This document shows, piece after piece, positions 54,009 to 62,740 of a stretch of DNA of 64,000 bases (position 1 is the stretch's first letter; each line of letters starts with the position of its first letter). This DNA comes from Legionella fallonii LLAP-10 (GTDB taxonomy: Bacteria; Pseudomonadota; Gammaproteobacteria; Legionellales; Legionellaceae): contig NZ_LN614827.1 in the NCBI RefSeq assembly GCF_000953135.1, positions 3,608,501 through 3,672,500 on the forward strand, read 5' to 3'. The position numbers were made by a program, and so were the translations under genes. The notes below the pieces were generated by a model that worked only from the letters and a program-made list of their open reading frames with translations, did not search any database and was not told where the DNA came from.

Positions 54009-54968
54009 ATGCCTAAAAAATCTAATCACACAAAACTTATATCCTGTATTGTGCCTGTTTATAATGAAGAGACTTTAATTGCTGAGTTTATTACTGCTCT
54101 TGATAAAACGCTTAAGGAATTAGCCTACCCTTATGAAATAGTCCTAGTTGATGACGGCAGTCGAGATAATACTCCTATAATTATTCATCAGCTAAGATCC
54201 CAGTTTCCCCTTCGCTATCTTCGCTTTAGCCGCAATTTTGGCAAAGAAAATGCGCTCAGCGCAGGACTCGATCATGCACGAGGCAATGCAGTGATTATGT
54301 TAGATAGTGATTTTCAACACCCGCTTGAACTGTTAAGCAAATTCATCGCTAAATGGGAAGAGGGTTATGATATGGTCTATGCGGTACGTAATAATCGCTC
54401 TGATGAGTCCTGGTTAAAACGTACCTGTGCCAAAGCTTTTTATCATTTAACCTCCAAAATAAATCGAGTTAATATTCCAGCTAACGCCGGTGACTTTAGA
54501 TTGTTAGACAGAAAAATAGTCAATGCCCTGCAAAAATTGCCTGAACGCAATCGCTTTATGAAAGGTTTATACAGCTGGGTAGGGTTCAAACAAGCAGCTA
54601 TTCCTTTTGAAGTGCAGCCACGAAAATCAGGCACGTCTCAATGGAGTTTTTATTCTCTACTTGATTTGGCGATTACCGGAATCACCTCATTCAGTGCATT
54701 TCCTCTGAGAATGATTGCATTAGGAGGTATGGGAGTGGCTTCCCTTGCCATTTTGTATGGTGTGTGGATTATTCTCAGTACGTTTATATTTGGTATACAA
54801 ACACCTGGTTGGGCAACCATAGTAACCGCGTTAACTTTTTTTGGTGGATTGCAGTTATTTGCCTTAGGTGTGGTAGGAGAATATATAGGCAGAGTTTTTG
54901 ATGAGGTCAAACATAGACCCTTGTACATTATTGATGAGGAATCCAGTTTTAATGACAGTAATACCTAA
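54009..54968 (+). CDS. Polyprenyl-phosphate glycosyltransferase, GT2 family (GtrB-like)
   Basis: A 319-residue enzyme of the GtrB/DPM1 type that would transfer a sugar from a nucleotide donor to undecaprenyl phosphate on the cytoplasmic face. The GT2 domain shows CIVPVYNEE, VDDGSRDNT, RNFGKENALSAGLDHA and MLDSDFQHP, with ANAGDFRLLDR further on. Two C-terminal membrane helices follow (about 230-300). The gene overlaps the GtrA gene downstream by 17 bases, so they form one unit. No clear ribosome site. Confidence 0.92.
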   Translation: MPKKSNHTKLISCIVPVYNEETLIAEFITALDKTLKELAYPYEIVLVDDGSRDNTPIIIHQLRSQFPLRYLRFSRNFGKENALSAGLDHARGNAVIMLDSDFQHPLELLSKFIAKWEEGYDMVYAVRNNRSDESWLKRTCAKAFYHLTSKINRVNIPANAGDFRLLDRKIVNALQKLPERNRFMKGLYSWVGFKQAAIPFEVQPRKSGTSQWSFYSLLDLAITGITSFSAFPLRMIALGGMGVASLAILYGVWIILSTFIFGIQTPGWATIVTALTFFGGLQLFALGVVGEYIGRVFDEVKHRPLYIIDEESSFNDSNT

Positions 54969-55341
54969 ATTAACCCATCGCCTGATTTATTTTGCAATAA
55001 TAGGTGCAAGCGCGGCCTTAATTCATATTTTAACCGTACTAGGTTTAGTCACGTATTTGGAGCTATCACCACTGATTGCCAATATTTTTGCTTTTTTGCT
55101 TGCCTTTAACGCCAGCTTTTTCGGACATAAATATTTAACGTTCTCTGATCTGCATGATCAGAAAGAATTAAGTCTACCTCATTTTTTTCTGGTTGCCTCC
55201 TCCGCGGGGATACTTAATGAATTACTGTATTTCTTATTACTGGAATACACCATTTTAAATTATTTAATCGCCTTAATTTTGGTTTTAGGCGGCGTTTCCA
55301 TATATAGCTACCTTCTTTCAAGATTTTGGGCCTGTCGTTAG
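54952..55341 (+). CDS. GtrA-family membrane protein (lipid-linked sugar flippase)
   Basis: A 129-residue, four-helix protein of the GtrA family, proposed to flip undecaprenyl-phosphate-linked sugars. FAIIGASAALIHILTVLGLV, ANIFAFLLAFNASFFGHKYLTF (with the family's N-F-x-x-K/R pattern) and a C-terminal YSYLLSRFWACR are typical. I choose the ATG at 54952, inside the end of the GtrB-like gene; upstream frames have no support. The GT87-like protein on the opposite strand may be the third member of a three-part system. Confidence 0.88.
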   Translation: MTVIPKLTHRLIYFAIIGASAALIHILTVLGLVTYLELSPLIANIFAFLLAFNASFFGHKYLTFSDLHDQKELSLPHFFLVASSAGILNELLYFLLLEYTILNYLIALILVLGGVSIYSYLLSRFWACR

Positions 55342-55506
55342 CATAAGCAGGTGAATGTTACGTTTATGAATCATATCTTTTGCTGGTATGGAAAACTGAC
55401 AACTCCTTAATCATCGCGTTGCAGGCTTTCCTTTGCGAAAATCGCGGCCGCTTTTTTAGTATTGCACGTTACTGGGATTTTATCTCTTATGTAAATAGAG
55501 GAAGAT

Positions 55507-56823
55507 TCAGTAAACACAAGCCCTGGATAAGCGCAGTAAGAAGCCGGTGCTGGGAATGATAAAACTAAAAGTCATAATAAAAAATGTAATCAACATGAAT
55601 GAGCTTTTTGTATTATCAATGATCACATCATTATTGCCGGATAGATATTTTTTCTTGGTCGTTAAAAGGTAGATTAAAGTGACCAGTCCCAAAAAATAAA
55701 ATGGAATTAATTGGGTTTTATCATTATAACGTACCGCTTGCATGCTTGTAATACTTGCTGTTGGGAAATTAAGTAAAAATAGGCTTGTAAGCCAAATTTT
55801 AGCTGACGGTGATTGTTGCTCTTTTTCCTTCATTATACTGGCCCATGACAGCATTAGAGGAAACAGTAATATTGGAAAATAATACACCCAACCTAGTGGA
55901 CTGAGTATCAACATCATTACGAGAGTTAAACAGAACGGTTGATGGTTTATATTATCGCGGTTGCCATTTGCAGTCAGACTCCATAAATACCCAACTAACG
56001 ATACAAACAGTACGATAATATAGGTTGGTATAATCCAATCAATATATTGTATCTCCACAAATATACGATGGATAAATGCTAATACAGAAGCATTCCATGG
56101 ATTTTCGTACCACTCAATACCTGACATCGCATTATAAAATTGGTTGTAAATCGTTGTACCATATACAAGCAAGGGTATAAGAAAACAGAAAGCAATGGTG
56201 ACTAGCATAATAGCAAACAATTTCATACGGTTTTGTCTTAAAACAAAAAACAATAGCAACCCGGGAAAGAGTTTTAATCCAATAATGAATCCCCACAGGA
56301 TTCCTGTGGGGTAATCCTCATTCTGGATGTAAAAATGGTAGCCCAGCATCAGACAAAGCAGTAATATTGTTCCTACTTGATTAGTTGATAAACAGATTAA
56401 GGTAAAAAAGAAAAACAGATAGGCTGCATAAAGACTTAGCCAGTTTTTCTTAATAAAGTTTTGCGAAAAAGCGATATTAAAAGTAAACCAGGCGCCAATA
56501 AAACCCAAGATAATAGAAAGGACTAACCAAATATTAAGAGCAACGGGATAGCTAAAATAAGTCAATGGATAAAATAGTAATAAGATAATAGGTGGATTTA
56601 AATTAATATAACTTTGAGCTTTTATAGGAAGAAAGCTTATAAGCATTGTCTGATAAGGATTATTACCTTGCCTTGCCGCCAATGCTGAAGAATAAAATGA
56701 GGTGAAATCAGAGTTATATTGACAACTAATCATCGAGTAAAGAAGTGCGCAATATACACTAATAATCAACGCAAAAATAAAGAGTCTTATATGAGAAAAA
56801 ATAATTGGAGACTCCACAATCAT
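55507..56823 (-). CDS. GT87-like integral membrane glycosyltransferase (DUF2029)
   Basis: A 438-residue protein with about ten membrane helices. DFTSFYSSALAARQGNNPYQ near the N-terminus carries the DF.SFY.AA...G.NPY pattern of GT87 enzymes, which use a polyprenyl-phosphate sugar donor in the periplasm. NLNPPIILLLFYPL and GLKLFPGLLLFF follow the family order. It converges on the GtrB-GtrA pair with 165 bases between. A three-step O-antigen, wall or protein glycosylation path is plausible but the acceptor is unknown. Confidence 0.82.
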   Translation of the reverse strand: MIVESPIIFSHIRLFIFALIISVYCALLYSMISCQYNSDFTSFYSSALAARQGNNPYQTMLISFLPIKAQSYINLNPPIILLLFYPLTYFSYPVALNIWLVLSIILGFIGAWFTFNIAFSQNFIKKNWLSLYAAYLFFFFTLICLSTNQVGTILLLCLMLGYHFYIQNEDYPTGILWGFIIGLKLFPGLLLFFVLRQNRMKLFAIMLVTIAFCFLIPLLVYGTTIYNQFYNAMSGIEWYENPWNASVLAFIHRIFVEIQYIDWIIPTYIIVLFVSLVGYLWSLTANGNRDNINHQPFCLTLVMMLILSPLGWVYYFPILLFPLMLSWASIMKEKEQQSPSAKIWLTSLFLLNFPTASITSMQAVRYNDKTQLIPFYFLGLVTLIYLLTTKKKYLSGNNDVIIDNTKSSFMLITFFIMTFSFIIPSTGFLLRLSRACVY

Positions 56824-57129
56824 TAGCCTTATTTTATTTATTGTAAGTTAATTACCGCTTATCATAAGCAAACCCCATGCAAAAAACTGTCCTCACAATT
56901 TGAAGCAAAAAAATATTGCCCAATACGTTCCACAAAGATCTCAAGGGAAGGTTCAATTCAGGCTGATTGGTTAACTGGTGGAGTTAAACAAACCCAAAAG
57001 CGTTTGTATCTTCTCAGCCTCATTGAATTGAAAAACTCTATAGATAGCTTTGCTTATGGATTTATTGAGACTTAAAAAAAGCCCCATCAGAACAAACTGA
57101 CAGGGCTTTTTTAGGCATTACTAACTATC
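56824..57129. other. Intergenic stretch with the EF-G terminator
   Basis: About 300 bases containing the terminator at 57074-57112 and nothing else recognisable. Confidence 0.6.
57074..57112 (-). terminator. Rho-independent terminator of the EF-G gene
   Basis: On the minus strand AAAAAAGCCCTGTCAG pairs with CTGATGGGGCTTTTTT around TTTGTT, ending in a run of T. It lies 18 bases past the EF-G stop. The A-run on the other side makes it potentially bidirectional. Confidence 0.9.
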
Positions 57130-59220
57130 TTACTTAGTAGCAGCGGCTTTCTTTTCTTTTTCTTTGGCAATCACTGCTTCAGCTACACTGCTTGGGCAAG
57201 CAGCATAGTGAGAGAACTCCATTGAGAACTGACCACGACCGGAAGTAAGGGTGCGCAAGGTACTGATGTAACCAAACATTTCTGAAAGAGGAACATCGGC
57301 CTTAATACGGACACCACCTGCACTGGGTTCTTGGCCAGAGATCATGCCGCGACGACGGTTCAAGTCACCAATCACATTACCTACATCATCTTCTGTACTA
57401 TAAACGTCAACCTTCATGATTGGTTCAAGCAATTGTGGGGCAGCTTTTGGTATAGATTGACGAAAAGCGCCTTTTGCAGCAATTTCAAATGCAATTGCTG
57501 AGGAGTCAACAGGATGGTAAGCACCATCATTGAGGTCAACTACAACATCCAATACAGGGAAACCTGCCAACGTACCGGTACCCATCATTGAGCGGAAACC
57601 TTTCTCAATTGCTGGGAAGAATTCTTTAGGGACATTCCCACCCACAACAGAAGTGGTGAAAGTGAATCCAGTGTTTGGCTCGCCTGGTGAGATAGTGTAG
57701 TCAATTTTACCGTATTGACCAGCACCACCGGATTGTTTCTTGTGGGTATAGCTGTCTTGAATCGATTTGGTTATGGTTTCTCGGTAAGCAACCTGTGGTT
57801 GACCTACTATTAACTCAACATCATACGTACGTTTCAGAATATCCACTTTAATATCAAGATGTAACTCACCCATACCACGAAGAATAGTTTCACCTGAATC
57901 TTCATCAGTTTCAACCCTAAACGTTGGATCTTCGGCAACCATTTTACCAATAGCAATACTCATTTTCTCGGTTGAGCCTTTATCTTTTGGCGTAACAGCA
58001 ATAGAGATGACTGGCTCAGGGAAAACCATCGCTTCAAGTGTACACTCATGATTAGGATCGCAAAGAGTGTGACCGGTTCGAACGTTTTTCATGCCTACGA
58101 TGGCTATAATGTCGCCTGCTTCAGCGCTTTGCAATTCATTACGCTCATTAGCCTGCATCTCAACCATACGGCCGACCCGCTCAGTTTTACCGGTAAAGGA
58201 GTTAAGGATAGTATCACCTTTATTTAGTCTTCCTGAATATATTCGTACGAACGTTAGAGCACCAAAACGGTCATCCATGATTTTAAATGCCAAGGCGCGA
58301 AACGGCTCATCAGGAGAAACGATAGCAAATTGACCGTTTGGCTCACCTTCAGCATTGGTCAAAGGTTGAGGATTAACTTCATGGGGAGCAGGTAAATAGT
58401 CAACCACTGCATCCAATAATAGTTGCATCCCTTTGTTTTTAAAGGCCGAACCACAATAAGTTGGGAAGAAGGCTAACTCAAGCGTACCTTTACGGATACA
58501 ACGCTTAATGTCTTCTATTGAAGGCTCCTCTCCTTCTAAGTAAGCCATCAGCAAATCATCATCCATCTCAAGTGCTGTTTCAATTAATTGTCCGCGATAC
58601 ATTTCCACGTCGTCAAGCATATCGGCTGGTACGTCAGTAACATTGTAATTTTCTGGCTGGCCAGTTTCGTCCCAAACATACGCTTTACGGGTTAATAAAT
58701 CGACAACCCCTACGAAGTTGTCTTCAATACCGATGGGCAAAGTCATAATTAATGGATTTGCACCCAATACTTTTTTCACTTGCTCAGTCACTTTCAAGAA
58801 GTTCGCACCGATACGGTCAAGTTTGTTTACGAAAATCAAACGAGATACTTTCGAGTTATTCGCATAGCGCCAGTTGGTTTCTGACTGAGGCTCAACGCCG
58901 CCAGAACCACAGAATACCCCGATGCCGCCATCGAGTACCTTCAGTGAACGATAAACTTCTACGGTGAAGTCAACGTGTCCTGGGGTATCGATTACGTTGA
59001 AGCGAGTACCTTTCCAGAAGCAACTGACCGCTGCTGACTGTATGGTAATACCGCGCTCCGCTTCCTGCTCCATGAAATCGGTTGTTGATGCACCTTCGTG
59101 AACTTCTCCCATTCGATGGATTCTACCGGTGAGCTTAAGAATACGTTCAGTAGTGGTGGTTTTTCCGGCATCTACGTGGGCGAAGATACCAATGTTTCTG
59201 TAAAGGTCTAAATCAGCCAT
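57130..59220 (-). CDS. fusA: Elongation factor G (paralogue outside a str operon)
   Basis: A 696-residue translational GTPase that moves tRNA and mRNA through the ribosome and helps recycle it. G motifs are complete: [10 protein letters not shown] (G1), RGITI (G2), DTPGH (G3), NKLD (G4) and GSAFKNKG (G5). Domain IV has the conserved loop [12 protein letters not shown] and domain [20 protein letters not shown]. No rpsL, rpsG or tuf gene is adjacent, and the gene has its own terminator. It is therefore probably a second EF-G (fusA2-like) and not the str-operon copy, which would be elsewhere. Confidence 0.92.
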   Translation of the reverse strand: MADLDLYRNIGIFAHVDAGKTTTTERILKLTGRIHRMGEVHEGASTTDFMEQEAERGITIQSAAVSCFWKGTRFNVIDTPGHVDFTVEVYRSLKVLDGGIGVFCGSGGVEPQSETNWRYANNSKVSRLIFVNKLDRIGANFLKVTEQVKKVLGANPLIMTLPIGIEDNFVGVVDLLTRKAYVWDETGQPENYNVTDVPADMLDDVEMYRGQLIETALEMDDDLLMAYLEGEEPSIEDIKRCIRKGTLELAFFPTYCGSAFKNKGMQLLLDAVVDYLPAPHEVNPQPLTNAEGEPNGQFAIVSPDEPFRALAFKIMDDRFGALTFVRIYSGRLNKGDTILNSFTGKTERVGRMVEMQANERNELQSAEAGDIIAIVGMKNVRTGHTLCDPNHECTLEAMVFPEPVISIAVTPKDKGSTEKMSIAIGKMVAEDPTFRVETDEDSGETILRGMGELHLDIKVDILKRTYDVELIVGQPQVAYRETITKSIQDSYTHKKQSGGAGQYGKIDYTISPGEPNTGFTFTTSVVGGNVPKEFFPAIEKGFRSMMGTGTLAGFPVLDVVVDLNDGAYHPVDSSAIAFEIAAKGAFRQSIPKAAPQLLEPIMKVDVYSTEDDVGNVIGDLNRRRGMISGQEPSAGGVRIKADVPLSEMFGYISTLRTLTSGRGQFSMEFSHYAACPSSVAEAVIAKEKEKKAAATK

Positions 59221-59653
59221 AGCACTCTTATAAATTTAAAATGGATTAATAGTCGCGCATTATACAGTATTTTATCCGGATTTGCAGCAAATACGTGCAT
59301 CGAGATACTAAAAGATCTAAAAAAAATTAAAAGGGTAACAAAAATGAAGAATAAATGTTGCAAAAGCCTCATTACGAATGACATATCCCATTAAAATATC
59401 TCAAAAAACAAAAGAGCACTTTAAAGGCATTTATAAAAAATGCCGTAGGTTGAGTTGATCGGATCTTGATATTCCATTATTTGATGGGATTAGATTAAAT
59501 TATAAACTACAGTCAGTTTTTGCAACGAAGCCAGAAATGCACCTATTTTTTCGGCTTAAACGATATAAATTATTTCTATAAGGAGTCATTTTTGTTTTAA
59601 ACCCGATGGGGTCGACCCCATCGGATTAGTGCAACTTAGAAAAAGAAAATTCC
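59221..59653. other. Intergenic stretch with a perfect palindrome
   Basis: About 430 bases holding the 22-bp palindrome at 59603-59624 and a GTAGGTTGAGTTGATCGG fragment of a dispersed repeat at about 59445. No gene is seen. Confidence 0.5.
59603..59624. repeat. Perfect 22-bp palindrome after the secreted-protein gene
   Basis: CCGATGGGGTCGACCCCATCGG is fully self-complementary, 30 bases past the stop at 59654. On the minus strand it is followed by GTTTAAAACAAAAA, which is not a strong T-run. It could end transcription or bind a dimeric protein. Confidence 0.55.
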
Positions 59654-60622
59654 TTATGCTGACGGACAGATTGTTCCAGGAGTGCAGTTGGTGCATGAAA
59701 TGGAGCACAAGCCTAACCATTCGATCGTTGCGAGCTTATTTATCGTCTCTTGAATTGAAGAGATCGTCCGGCGTGGATAAGTCTCATGCGCCTGGATCTT
59801 CATAAGCAACTGATATTGTGCCAAAGGCTTGGTGGTGCCGGGAGCTGCCGCATCAATTGCCACGAGCTCCTTGTTTGTGAAAGTCTGCGCGGCGAAAGAT
59901 CCCTGGTCTAGCGAGGCTGCGGGATAGACATCTGTTACGATCGCTTGGTTTACGTAAAAACCTTGGCCGCCATTCGCAGCAGGTTTTCCAAGACCATCAA
60001 AGCTGGCGATAATGTTGGCAGCTCCTTCGAACTTCTCATTGGTATCGCTCACAACATAGCTGCTAGAATTATCAAGAAAGCACCACCAAACAGGAGAAGT
60101 TGGATATGGATTCATTCCTGGTTGTGTGCTCCAGTAACTGTAGCTAAGATAAGCTGCCAGCCATTGCCCCATTGGCACCGCCTCACCATAGTTCACCTCA
60201 AGATCGTCTGCGCTATCGTCTGCGCTAGGTGAGTCTCCAGGTGAAAGAGTATTACAGGCATGCCGTTGTAGCCGTTCAGCAGACGGTACTTGAGCAGACG
60301 GATATCGACTATGAATGAAATTCACAAAGCCCGTAAACTCTTTCTGAAAGTTCACATCAGCGACACAGGCTGAACGTGAAGAGCACGACGGAGAAGGAAC
60401 CGCCGAACTTCTGCTCGGAGAATTGCTAGACGTGATAAAAAGAGAATTTAAAACAGCTATATTCGATGCCTTGTGTGGCATTGCTTCCGTACGGAACGCC
60501 ATAAGAAGGAGAGAGAAGGCTACGAGACAGCAGTTTTTTACAATAGGCCTTTTCTTACCAAAGTTGATAATCGCTGCAACAGCGGAGCGTCCAATGAACC
60601 CGGTACCAAGAAACTTTTTCAT
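59654..60622 (-). CDS. Secreted protein of unknown function (322 aa)
   Basis: I do not recognise this protein. A long N-terminal signal region (hydrophobic core NCCLVAFSLLLMAFRTEA, about residues 30-47) precedes a Ser/Pro-rich linker (SPSRSSAVPSPSCSSRSAC) and a folded part with MGQWLAAYLSYSYWSTQPGM, WWCFLDNSSSYVVSDTNEKF and a Cys-rich end (CSISCTNCTPGTICPSA). The codons look richer in G and C than its neighbours, suggesting transfer. GGGAGG nine bases upstream is a strong ribosome site. Confidence 0.65.
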   Translation of the reverse strand: MKKFLGTGFIGRSAVAAIINFGKKRPIVKNCCLVAFSLLLMAFRTEAMPHKASNIAVLNSLFITSSNSPSRSSAVPSPSCSSRSACVADVNFQKEFTGFVNFIHSRYPSAQVPSAERLQRHACNTLSPGDSPSADDSADDLEVNYGEAVPMGQWLAAYLSYSYWSTQPGMNPYPTSPVWWCFLDNSSSYVVSDTNEKFEGAANIIASFDGLGKPAANGGQGFYVNQAIVTDVYPAASLDQGSFAAQTFTNKELVAIDAAAPGTTKPLAQYQLLMKIQAHETYPRRTISSIQETINKLATIEWLGLCSISCTNCTPGTICPSA

Positions 60623-61199
60623 CAGTATTTATCCTCCCTGATTCTATATTGATTGTCGCTTGAGAGTCCAAAGTTCTCCAGTCAAACCTATATAGCATTT
60701 ACCTGCAGAAGTAACTCACAAACAGATTAATGCTCCCTTTCCTTTAGGTAGAGCTCTTTTCGAAAAAAATAAACTCGTCTGGCAAGCAAAGAGATCGCAT
60801 CGAATTATGAATTGTATGGTTAGCACTCGTCAATCAATTTGAAGTGGCTTTTAGTAGAAAAAATCCCATTATTGGTATAAGTATGTGCTGTAGTGGACGC
60901 CAAGATAAAAAAATTTGGCATAAACGCAGGAGGAAGCGTACAGCATTAACTAGCATTCATCTTCCTAATCCATTCCTCGCCAGAGCATTGCCTGACTATC
61001 CTCATCACTCACGACCCTTGCTCTTAACAACAGCAGCATGACGTGGTTTGAGACCTATCGCTGGTGATCGATCTCGATGGATCTACCACCATCTCTTCCG
61101 CAGCTTGCTACGGCATACCCTCGTTTCACCCCATAAATAGCCACATTCTGGCGACTCCATTAATTGCACCACCCTTTATTTTTACTGGATCACCTATCA
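60623..61199. other. Intergenic stretch with a possible gene scar
   Basis: About 575 bases without an intact gene. A plus-strand frame at 60844-61041 opens with GTG and reads RKNPIIGISMCCSGRQDKK, IWHKRRRKR, a run that resembles the start of small basic proteins of unknown function, but then continues as nonsense. It is probably a decayed fragment. Confidence 0.45.
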
Positions 61200-62609
61200 C
61201 TAAGCAAACTCAGATTTGCTTGAAAATTCTGATTTACTTGGATGGGCTTTTACATGCCAGAGTGGCAGCATCATAAATAATGGAATCAAGCAGCAAATAA
61301 GCAATGTGAGGAAGAAATTATCCCAGCCGTAATTTTTGATAATTGCACCCAAAGGAGCACCAGCCAGAACAGCACCTAAACAATAAGCAAAAAATCCGGC
61401 AAAGCCAGTTGCAGTCGCCGCTGCTTTTTTATGTGCTAACTCTGCACACGCCAAACCAATCATCATTTGTGGTCCAAAGATAAAAAAACCAAAGAAAAAA
61501 AGAAACAAAGAATCGATGAAGGGCGTATATTCCCTAGTCAATGTAAATAGCAACAAGGTAGCAAATACACCTGCAGTAAAGAGAACATTGATTGGATTAC
61601 GTTTACCTTGAAATATTTTATCAGAAAGCCAGCCGGCAGCCAGACTTCCAAAAAAACCACCAACCTCAAACCATATGACACAACTACCTGCTGTGATTAG
61701 GGAATAATCCTTCATTTCCGTTAAGTACAACATGCTCCAATCATTAATGGCCGTTCGGACAATGTAAATAAACAAATAAGAAATGGACAATATCCAAATA
61801 TATGGGTTGTTTAACACATAACTCCAAAGAATTTCCTTGACTGAGAGTTCTGTTTTTTCTTGGTAGTGATTTGATAAACCAGAAAAATCTCCCTGATATT
61901 GCTCTATCGCAGGTAAACCAAGCGACTGGGGAGTATCTCTTAAACGATTGATTAAAAAAACACCTCCTAAAATGCAGATGATCCCGGGCACAAACATGGC
62001 TGAACGCCAGCCGAAATACTGCGCGCACAGAGCAACAATCAATGGAATTAATGCTCCACCAACGTTATGTGATGTATTCCAAACACTCCACCAACGACCC
62101 CGTTCGGATTGAGAATACCAATGTGTTAATAATTTAGTACATCCAGGCCATCCCCACCCTTGAAACCAACCATTCAATCCCCAAAAAATAGCGAATAACC
62201 ACCAGGTGGAAGACAATCCAAACAAAATATTAACAATACCTGTCAAAATTAGCCCAATCGCCATTAAATAACGAGGATTTGACTTATCGCCAAGAATTCC
62301 GCTCAAAAATTTGCTGATGCCATAACTTAAGCTCAAAATGCTAGCAATCAATCCCAGTTCAGTTGTGGTCATCCCCAAGGCGCTTTGTAATGCAGGCATA
62401 GCGAAGGTAAAACTTTTTCGCGTAAAATAAAACAAAGCATAACCTATATACATTGCATAAAAGGTGCGAATACGCCAATAACGATATTGCCTTTTAACAA
62501 TGGTTTTATCTTGAATTTCATTAAGATAAGGAGCAGGTTTTAGAAAATTCAAAAATGCCATGATGGTCCATATCATGATAAAAAAATGAAATTTAAATGT
62601 AACTCGCAT
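61200..62609 (-). CDS. Organophosphate:phosphate antiporter family transporter (MFS, UhpC/GlpT-like)
   Basis: A 12-helix major facilitator of about 450-469 residues from the OPA family (sugar phosphate or glycerol-3-phosphate uptake in exchange for phosphate). Hallmarks are RTFYAMYIGYALFYFTRKSF in helix 1, LSYGISKFLSGILGDKSNPR between helices 2 and 3, and FWGLNGWFQGWGWPGCTKLL with HWYSQSERGRWWSVWNTSHN. The exact sugar phosphate is not evident. The start is uncertain: ATG 62609 has only a weak AGAAAG, and 62561 has none. Confidence 0.88.
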   Translation of the reverse strand: MRVTFKFHFFIMIWTIMAFLNFLKPAPYLNEIQDKTIVKRQYRYWRIRTFYAMYIGYALFYFTRKSFTFAMPALQSALGMTTTELGLIASILSLSYGISKFLSGILGDKSNPRYLMAIGLILTGIVNILFGLSSTWWLFAIFWGLNGWFQGWGWPGCTKLLTHWYSQSERGRWWSVWNTSHNVGGALIPLIVALCAQYFGWRSAMFVPGIICILGGVFLINRLRDTPQSLGLPAIEQYQGDFSGLSNHYQEKTELSVKEILWSYVLNNPYIWILSISYLFIYIVRTAINDWSMLYLTEMKDYSLITAGSCVIWFEVGGFFGSLAAGWLSDKIFQGKRNPINVLFTAGVFATLLLFTLTREYTPFIDSLFLFFFGFFIFGPQMMIGLACAELAHKKAAATATGFAGFFAYCLGAVLAGAPLGAIIKNYGWDNFFLTLLICCLIPLFMMLPLWHVKAHPSKSEFSSKSEFA

Positions 62610-62740
62610 AGTATGTCAAATCTTTCTAATGAAAATGATAGCAGTATCATATCTATTGATAATTAATTAAAAATTTAAATGGAATTCTTGTAAAATTATA
62701 AATAAGCTACATCCTTTGCATTAAAAAGGAATTTGTTGGA

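Noticed and set aside
60844..61041. 65-codon plus-strand open frame
   Set aside because: Only its first part looks protein-like and it begins with GTG without a ribosome site. Treated as a probable gene scar.
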